The notes beneath the pieces were generated by a model, which was not told the DNA's origin, searched no databases, and saw only the letters and a list, made by a program, of their open reading frames with translations. Both the position numbers and the translations under genes were made by a program. A stretch of DNA of 11,390 nucleotides, taken from the NCBI GenBank assembly GCA_021153165.1, contig JAGKTZ010000062.1, positions 1 through 11,390 of the forward strand, read 5' to 3'. Each line of letters starts with the position of its first letter. Positions within the stretch are counted from its first letter, which is position 1. The DNA is from Prevotellaceae bacterium (GTDB lineage Bacteria > Bacteroidota > Bacteroidia > Bacteroidales > Bacteroidaceae). This document shows, piece after piece, positions 7,504 through 11,390 of this stretch.

Positions 7504-8042
7504 ACCACAATAGGCTGTTAAATTATTTTTACATATCATTACCGATTGATTGTACTGCAATAGTTTTACACAACACAGCTCACTTTTTTCTCATAACAAA
7601 AGACTGCATGGCAAGTCGTCAAAAATTGCGAAAAATTTTGACAAACGACGTTTGCATTCTAGAACGCGAAAATACTCGCACATGAGACATAAAATAAAAA
7701 AGTCGTAGCTTTCTTGAAAAAAGGTCTAAGGAAATTTCAACGAGGCGTCGCGAAATTCAAATTATGTCTTGACTTTTTTGCGACAAAGTCTATCAAGATT
7801 TTGCCGCCAAACCTGCATTTTTCTTAAAAAGGCTTAGGTTTTTTTGCACCTCAAGGCACTTTTTCACCATTTAACCCTATTTTTTACCCTCTCGTGCTGG
7901 CGATATTTACGAACAAATGGTAAACAAAAATTTTTACGCCCAAAATACCCCCTGAAAAATGCGAAAAATTTTGACAAAGTCAGTCTAAAATCAACTTCAC
8001 AAAAGAAAAATTGCCCCAAATCAGCAAATTCTCGCCATTTTG
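7504..8042. other. AT-rich spacer without a credible gene
   Basis: About 540 bp between the operon promoter and the tRNA promoter. It holds an exact 19-bp direct repeat (TGCGAAAAATTTTGACAAA at 7627-7645 and 7960-7978), two GACAAAGTC motifs (7782-7790 and 7973-7981), and an imperfect hairpin at 7615-7649. A plus-strand frame from 7844 runs into the tRNA and is not believed. I see no convincing promoter, RNA fold or coding signal beyond these. Confidence 0.6.
7627..7978 (+). repeat. Exact 19-bp direct repeat pair
   Basis: TGCGAAAAATTTTGACAAA occurs at 7627-7645 and at 7960-7978, 333 bp apart and in the same orientation. The second copy continues into a GACAAAGTC motif; the first continues as GACAAACGAC. 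No gene or mobile-element end is evident between the copies. Confidence 0.7.
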
Positions 8043-8074
8043 TTTGGATATTTCAAAAAAAGTCCATACCTTTG
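8043..8074 (+). promoter_or_regulatory. Predicted tRNA-His promoter
   Basis: TTTG (8043-8046), a 20-nt spacer and TACCTTTG (8067-8074) fit the Bacteroidetes consensus. The element lies about 28 nt upstream of the tRNA 5' end. Its 3' half is nearly the same as the promoter of the lipoprotein gene at 11165-11195. Confidence 0.75.
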
Positions 8075-8102
8075 CATCGCTTTTCTAAGGAAAAGAGACA
8101 TG

Positions 8103-8176
8103 GTGACTGTAGTTCAGTTGGTTAGAGCGTCAGATTGTGGTTCTGAATGTCGTGGGTTCGAGTCCCATCAGTCACC
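8103..8176 (+). tRNA. tRNA-His (anticodon GTG)
   Basis: Full cloverleaf by eye: acceptor stem 8103-8109 with 8169-8175, a D arm starting GTTC, anticodon stem TCAGA/TCTGA around the loop TTGTGGT with anticodon GTG at 8137-8139, and T arm GTGGG-TTCGAGT-CCCAT. The histidine identity pair is encoded: G at 8102 (position -1) faces the discriminator C at 8176. CCA is not encoded, so it must be added after transcription. The gene stands alone, with its own promoter and terminator. No duplicated 3' end that would mark an integrated element is found in the window. Confidence 0.97.
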
Positions 8177-8188
8177 CTAAAGAAAGCG

Positions 8189-8226
8189 AGACCTTGATTG
8201 CAATGCAATTGAGGTCTTTTTCTTTT
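8189..8226 (+). terminator. Rho-independent terminator of tRNA-His
   Basis: A 13-bp stem (8189-8201 with 8205-8217, including two wobble pairs) with a 3-nt loop is followed by a T-tract interrupted by a single C (8217-8226). It begins 12 nt after the tRNA. Confidence 0.85.
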
Positions 8227-8230
8227 TATA

Positions 8231-8277
8231 TTGTCAGAGGACTTGGAACATTCCCAGCATTCCGCTCCCCCTGACAA
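8231..8277 (-). other. Hairpin between two convergent terminators
   Basis: TTGTCAG (8231-8237) and CTGACAA (8271-8277) pair. On the minus strand the stem extends to about 11 bp through G-C pairs and two G-U wobbles, and an inner GGAA/TTCC pair is possible. No U-tract follows on either strand. It lies between the tRNA terminator and the GH84 terminator, outside both predicted transcripts unless there is read-through. Confidence 0.45.
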
Positions 8278-8282
8278 TCATC

Positions 8283-8321
8283 AAAAAAATCTCGGCGAGC
8301 ACTATTTAAGCACTCGCCGAG
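8283..8321 (-). terminator. Rho-independent terminator of the GH84 gene
   Basis: A perfect 9-bp GC-rich stem, CTCGGCGAG with CTCGCCGAG (8313-8321 and 8291-8299), has a 13-nt loop and, on the minus strand, is followed by A and seven T residues. It begins about 25 nt after the GH84 stop. A shorter T-run on the other side may let it act weakly on plus-strand read-through too. Confidence 0.88.
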
Positions 8322-8345
8322 CTTTTCATTTATTGTAATACTTTC

Positions 8346-10565
8346 TTATTGCTTCACAAACTTGAAGTGACGGAAGTACACCTTTTGTTCTGCACCAGAG
8401 GTATTAGTAATGCGCAACTTAGTCGCAACCATTCCACCCAATTCGTTGCCTGTGTGGATCACGGGGTCCTCTGCGCTATAGTGCAACAGAGATACTTGCT
8501 TCCATGCGCCATCTACGAAGAGTTCGAGACTGAAGTGTTTAGCCACATCCTTCACGCCGAAATTGAAGTCCATACCTGCAAACTTGATGGGGCGGTCGCC
8601 TTCGATCACCATTTCACCACCGGCTTGCCAGTTGATTACTTCGAGAGCGGGCGTTACGGTCACATCATTGCCATTCACTGATACGGGGAGCAATGCCAAC
8701 TGTTGTACAGTCGAAGTCAAACGGAATGGATTGTAGTCGGCCACTGGATTCAAGTCTGTGCCGTTCTTTGCATTATATGTTTTAACTGTTTGTGCAAACA
8801 ATTGGTTGAGCGTAGGCAGGAGCACCTTTGTTGCCACCTTAATACCAGGTTGCAGTGGGTGACGCACGTTGCTGTTTTCCAGTTCGTACATTTGCTTTTG
8901 CAACGAACGTGCTTGGTTGTAGAAATGTTCTACCGAACGGAGGCCTTCTGCCTTGGTTGTTTTCACCAAAGCCTCAGCCATAGCAACAACAGTCATACCA
9001 TAATCAGCCACATTCTTAGCTTGGAGCAGCCATGGACGGAGTTCTTTTTGCAACTGAGGATTTGTATCATCATTCAACAGGATATCTGCTGCAGTCTTGA
9101 GGTCTTGACAACGCAAGCCCAACTCTTGACGAGCCGACACATTGCCTGAGAGTGCTTGCTGAGCCAAGTCTTTCAATTCATCGCCTTCTTCACGACGGAA
9201 ACCGTGACCATTTGGACCGAGGTCCTTGCTGTAAAGTGCGAAGGTGCGGAGTGCTTCAGCATTAGCAGGGAGTACATCGACGATAGCCTTTTCCCAATCG
9301 CGCTTGTAGTCATAATCTTCCATATTCCAAGTATAGTCTGCGATACCATAGAGGGAAAGTTTTGACGCTTCGGCATGCTCCATAGGATTGCTTACGAAAC
9401 CGCTCATCGTTTCGGCGATATCGAGATCGTTGCCGTAGGCTGGGCCCAACAAGATACGGTCGCGCACGAAGTCAGAAACAGGGAAATTCCACCAGATGTA
9501 TGCCTTGCGGTCGATACGTTGATTGATCCACTCCATGCTCTCATGGTCGATGCAGTGCACCACACTATTTCCTGTCCACATGATTTCGATACCCTTGTTC
9601 ATCTGAGTACCAAGCGTGCGCAAGTAGCCCTTTTGATCGTTAGCCCAAGCACGATTGTACTCTGTAGGACACATCACCAAGGGAGCTACGTCTGGTTTCT
9701 TTTGCACGAAGTTGTCGTCGACATAGTTCAGGAGTGCTGCTTGCTTGTCAGCCTTTGTTCCTTCGCCCCAAATATCGTCGAAGAACACGGCAAACGAACG
9801 TACGCCCAATTGGTACATCATTTCCAACTTCGCAACGAGTTTATCACGATCTTCGTCGGTCCATTTGATATCTACGCCGGGGTGAATCGCCCAGTAGAAG
9901 TTAACGCCATTTTTCTTAGCAACCTCTGCCAATTCGCTAATCTTCTTACCTTCTGCTTCTGGATAAGCTTCGCGCCACTTATCACGGTGCCAGGGATCAT
10001 CCTTAGGACCGTAGATATAGACATTCATCTTGTTGCGCGCATAGAACTTGATTTGATCCAAACGTACGGCATGGCTCCAAGGTGTACCATAGAAACCTTC
10101 CACAACACCACGGAAAGGCACGTCGGGATAGTCGGTCACTTGACAATACTCAAGCTTACCCTTTGCCATCATACCGAGCAGAGTTTGCACACCATGAAAC
10201 AAACCGCTCTCGTCTGCTGCTGCAATCACCACGCCCTTGGCATCTACTTGCAAATAGTAACCTTCTGTCTTCGCAGGCACTTTCTTCACAAATTTCTTCA
10301 CACTCTTATCACCCTTCACGCCGAGTGTCACAGTGAATTGTGCACCTTTTTCTTGTTTCACAGAAGCAGTTGACAACACATTCAAAACGTCTGCGTGTTT
10401 TCCTGCATCACATTTCACACTCCATGTCTTGGGCGCGTCAACAATCGAAGCAGCCGCACTCCTTTCCACCTGCTGAGGCACAGGATTCACTAAGTCCAAT
10501 TGCGCTTGTGCTGCAAAATTTGCACCAAACAACAGCGCCGTTGCAATAATTAATTTCTTGTTCAT
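8346..10565 (-). CDS. Secreted GH84 beta-N-acetylglucosaminidase (O-GlcNAcase-like)
   Basis: A retaining hexosaminidase expected to remove beta-linked GlcNAc by substrate-assisted catalysis. It has 739 residues. A signal peptide covers 1-22 (Lys3-Lys4, hydrophobic core, AQAQ). The N-terminal domain (about 23-145) resembles the GH20b-like partner domain. The catalytic barrel (150-440) starts at RGVVEGFYGTPWS (152-164) and holds the Asp pair in FFDDIWGEG (Asp263, Asp264), CPTEYN (Tyr303), WWNFPVSD (Asn360, Asp365) and NPMEHAE (393-399). These residues line up in order and spacing with the active site of B. thetaiotaomicron GH84 as I recall it. A helical region (about 440-610) and a C-terminal beta-sandwich (about 620-739) follow. 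There is no lipobox, so it is periplasmic or exported. Unlike many Bacteroidales glycosidases it has no SusC/SusD neighbour here. Likely substrates are host or dietary GlcNAc glycans, which is inference. Confidence 0.95.
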   Translation of the reverse strand: MNKKLIIATALLFGANFAAQAQLDLVNPVPQQVERSAAASIVDAPKTWSVKCDAGKHADVLNVLSTASVKQEKGAQFTVTLGVKGDKSVKKFVKKVPAKTEGYYLQVDAKGVVIAAADESGLFHGVQTLLGMMAKGKLEYCQVTDYPDVPFRGVVEGFYGTPWSHAVRLDQIKFYARNKMNVYIYGPKDDPWHRDKWREAYPEAEGKKISELAEVAKKNGVNFYWAIHPGVDIKWTDEDRDKLVAKLEMMYQLGVRSFAVFFDDIWGEGTKADKQAALLNYVDDNFVQKKPDVAPLVMCPTEYNRAWANDQKGYLRTLGTQMNKGIEIMWTGNSVVHCIDHESMEWINQRIDRKAYIWWNFPVSDFVRDRILLGPAYGNDLDIAETMSGFVSNPMEHAEASKLSLYGIADYTWNMEDYDYKRDWEKAIVDVLPANAEALRTFALYSKDLGPNGHGFRREEGDELKDLAQQALSGNVSARQELGLRCQDLKTAADILLNDDTNPQLQKELRPWLLQAKNVADYGMTVVAMAEALVKTTKAEGLRSVEHFYNQARSLQKQMYELENSNVRHPLQPGIKVATKVLLPTLNQLFAQTVKTYNAKNGTDLNPVADYNPFRLTSTVQQLALLPVSVNGNDVTVTPALEVINWQAGGEMVIEGDRPIKFAGMDFNFGVKDVAKHFSLELFVDGAWKQVSLLHYSAEDPVIHTGNELGGMVATKLRITNTSGAEQKVYFRHFKFVKQ

Positions 10566-10650
10566 ATTGTATTTAGGTTAATTTTCAAATCATCTAACGT
10601 TTTCTTGACAAAGTCCTGCAATAGTTTCCCTTGCCAAACACGATTTCTTG

Positions 10651-10682
10651 CAAATATACACATAAAAATCAACTCAACCAAT
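10651..10682 (-). promoter_or_regulatory. Predicted promoter of the GH84 gene
   Basis: On the minus strand ATTG (10682-10679), 20 nt and TATATTTG (10658-10651) fit the Bacteroidetes pattern, with a perfect TAnnTTTG box and a weak upstream box. The leader would be about 80 nt and contains the GACAAAGTC motif (10607-10615) in reverse orientation. Confidence 0.55.
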
Positions 10683-10821
10683 TGATTTTCGTCAAAGTCC
10701 TATTTTTTGCATAACATAAACGATGTTTTTTCTCTACTCAGAATCCTTCACCACATAATAGCACAAAAAATAGGAACAAAACCGACTTCTCTTTCTCCGA
10801 GAATAGATTTCACTCCTATAC
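10683..10821. other. AT-rich spacer between GH84 and lipoprotein units
   Basis: Between the GH84 promoter and the lipoprotein terminator I see only AT-rich DNA and a GTCAAAGTCCT motif (10691-10701). A plus-strand frame at 10707-10892 has low-complexity composition, no promoter, and runs through the terminator, so I do not call it a gene. Confidence 0.5.
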
Positions 10822-10855
10822 AAAAAAAGAAAACCTGTGGGAATTCCCAACAGGT
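10822..10855 (-). terminator. Rho-independent terminator of the lipoprotein gene
   Basis: On the minus strand ACCTGT-T-GGG (10855-10846) pairs with CCCACAGGT (10841-10833) around AATT, with one bulged T. It is followed by TTTTC and a second T-run down to 10822. It lies about 64 nt past the stop codon. Confidence 0.8.
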
Positions 10856-10870
10856 CTCAATTCTCTCTTT

Positions 10871-10886
10871 GTTCGTACTTACGAAC
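10871..10886. other. Small perfect hairpin in the lipoprotein gene 3' UTR
   Basis: GTTCGT-ACTT-ACGAAC is a 6-bp perfect inverted repeat. On the plus strand TTTT follows it, so it could weakly stop transcription coming from the left. On the minus strand it sits in the 3' untranslated region ahead of the main terminator. Confidence 0.4.
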
Positions 10887-10918
10887 TTTTAAGGTTCAGG
10901 CACAAAGTCCTGGCTTTC

Positions 10919-11113
10919 TCAAGCGTTAGCTGTATCAGCAGCAGCAGTATCAGCAGCAGCAGTATCAACAGCAGCAGAGTCAGTAGTATCTTCAACTACA
11001 GTAGTGTCTACAGTGTCAACTGAATCAGTTGCAGCACCGTTACCGCAAGAAGAGAAAGAAACTGCCAAAGACATAGTAGCGCAAGCTACGAACATAAATA
11101 CCAACTTTTTCAT
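10919..11113 (-). CDS. Small Asp/Thr/Ala-rich predicted lipoprotein
   Basis: A 64-residue protein of unknown function. MKKLVFMFVACATMSLAVSF is a lipoprotein signal ending in FSSC, with Cys23 the likely lipidated residue, followed by GNGAAT. The mature part is about 40 residues of almost only Asp, Thr, Ala, Val and Ser, strongly acidic, with no Lys or Arg, and ends in AAADT repeats. It is probably disordered and envelope-anchored. I start it at 11113, not at an in-frame ATG at 11194, because the promoter at 11165-11195 overlaps that upstream ATG and transcription would begin downstream of it. The consensus promoter and separate terminator suggest a well-expressed single-gene unit. Small acidic lipoproteins of this composition are, as I recall, common in Bacteroidales, but I know no function for them. 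Confidence 0.8.
   Translation of the reverse strand: MKKLVFMFVACATMSLAVSFSSCGNGAATDSVDTVDTTVVEDTTDSAAVDTAAADTAAADTANA
10932..10976. repeat. Three 15-bp tandem repeats inside the lipoprotein gene
   Basis: Units GTATCAGCAGCAGCA at 10932-10946 and 10947-10961 are identical; the third (10962-10976) differs by one base. They encode AAADT on the minus strand. Being a multiple of three, gain or loss of a unit keeps the frame and changes protein length by five residues. Confidence 0.85.
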
Positions 11114-11164
11114 TTTTGATAAGTTTTTTTGAGTTAAACAATTAATTGCTTTATTAAAACGGTG

Positions 11165-11195
11165 CAAAGGTACGGACTTTTTTAATACCACCAAA
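11165..11195 (-). promoter_or_regulatory. Predicted promoter of the small lipoprotein gene
   Basis: On the minus strand TTTG (11195-11192), exactly 19 nt and TACCTTTG (11172-11165) match the Bacteroidetes consensus perfectly. The leader is about 45 nt. It excludes the upstream ATG at 11194 as a start. Confidence 0.8.
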
Positions 11196-11267
11196 TTTTT
11201 TCTGTAAATATTTTCATAAAAAAGTGCATTTTTAACAAATTTATGACTTAAAAGGCTGATTTTCTAG

Positions 11268-11283
11268 TATGCTACACAGCATA
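11268..11283. other. Palindrome TATGCT-ACAC-AGCATA
   Basis: A 6-bp perfect inverted repeat with a 4-nt spacer, extendable by about two pairs, in the AT-rich stretch between the lipoprotein promoter and a rightward promoter. It could be an operator or a weak hairpin. Nothing else ties it to a gene. Confidence 0.35.
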
Positions 11284-11354
11284 TTTTCTCAAAAACACCT
11301 TTTTTGTGCATAAAAAAAGAGCATATCTTTCTTTTAGAAATGTGGGATTTGTCG

Positions 11355-11362
11355 TAACTTTG
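11355..11362 (+). promoter_or_regulatory. Possible rightward promoter box at the window edge
   Basis: TAACTTTG matches the TAnnTTTG box, but 19 nt upstream there is only TTTT in place of TTTG. If real, it would drive a gene beyond the right edge, divergent from the lipoprotein gene. Confidence 0.4.
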
Positions 11363-11390
11363 TGCTTCATATAAAACATCTATTATATAT

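Noticed and set aside
7615..7649. Imperfect hairpin considered as a terminator or RNA gene
   Set aside because: It has a mismatch and a 4-nt bulge, is mostly A/T pairs, lacks a following T-run, and could arise from base composition.
7844..8125. Plus-strand frame of 93 codons
   Set aside because: It runs through the tRNA promoter into tRNA-His, its composition is that of AT-rich spacer, and part of it (KKSIPLHRF) is translated promoter sequence.
8103..8176. tRNA-His as an integration site
   Set aside because: The tRNA 3' end is not duplicated anywhere in the window and no integrase or phage gene is present.
8703..9149. Plus-strand frame of 148 codons
   Set aside because: Antisense to the helical and C-terminal part of the GH84 gene; no promoter and no recognisable protein features.
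9375..10373. Plus-strand frame of 332 codons
   Set aside because: It is the antisense shadow of the GH84 gene, whose motifs are intact on the minus strand. Its His/Cys-rich translation shows no domain.
10707..10892. Plus-strand frame of 61 codons
   Set aside because: It crosses the lipoprotein terminator and has no promoter or family features.
1..11390. CRISPR array, insertion sequence, replication origin
   Set aside because: No regularly spaced repeats with unique spacers, no transposase motifs and no iteron or DnaA-box cluster were seen.

Overview
The window looks like chromosomal DNA of a Bacteroidales bacterium, probably near Prevotella/Alloprevotella. The evidence is Bacteroidetes-type promoters (TTTG, 19-20 nt, TAnnTTTG) in front of most transcription units, no Shine-Dalgarno-dependent start that I could point to, very AT-rich spacers, an Ffh and FolD of Bacteroidales type in ffh-folD order, and a GH84 enzyme resembling the Bacteroides thetaiotaomicron one. 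The genus is a guess. All protein genes are on the minus strand. The only plus-strand gene is a tRNA-His.

Layout, read right to left for the minus-strand genes. (1) 10919-11113: a 64-residue Asp/Thr/Ala-rich lipoprotein with a consensus promoter and its own terminator. (2) 8346-10565: a secreted GH84 beta-N-acetylglucosaminidase with its own promoter and a strong terminator. (3) 8103-8176: tRNA-His(GTG) on the plus strand, with a promoter and a terminator that face the GH84 terminator; a further hairpin lies between the two terminators. (4) 7504-8042: about 540 bp of AT-rich spacer with short repeats and no credible gene. (5) 7397 down to 2684: a tight four-gene operon of two SGNH-family proteins, an MBOAT acyltransferase and an acyltransferase-3 membrane protein. 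It has the composition of a machine that moves acyl (probably acetyl) groups across the inner membrane onto an envelope or exported glycan. (6) 2598-1258: ffh, the SRP GTPase, with a perfect consensus promoter. (7) 1127-246: folD, whose promoter overlaps the U-tract of the ffh terminator.

The operon is the most interesting content: MBOAT plus SGNH pairs are known from alginate, peptidoglycan and other O-acetylation systems, but this one has two paralogous SGNH proteins and a second, unrelated acyltransferase, with no glycan biosynthesis gene beside it to name the acceptor. Smaller points are a 26-nt extended promoter shared by the tRNA and the lipoprotein gene, a slippage-prone 15-bp repeat in the lipoprotein gene, a 12-bp stem with a 41-nt loop between ffh and folD, and families of short intergenic repeats. 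I saw no CRISPR array, insertion sequence, phage gene or plasmid origin. All homology statements come from reading motifs, not from searches.
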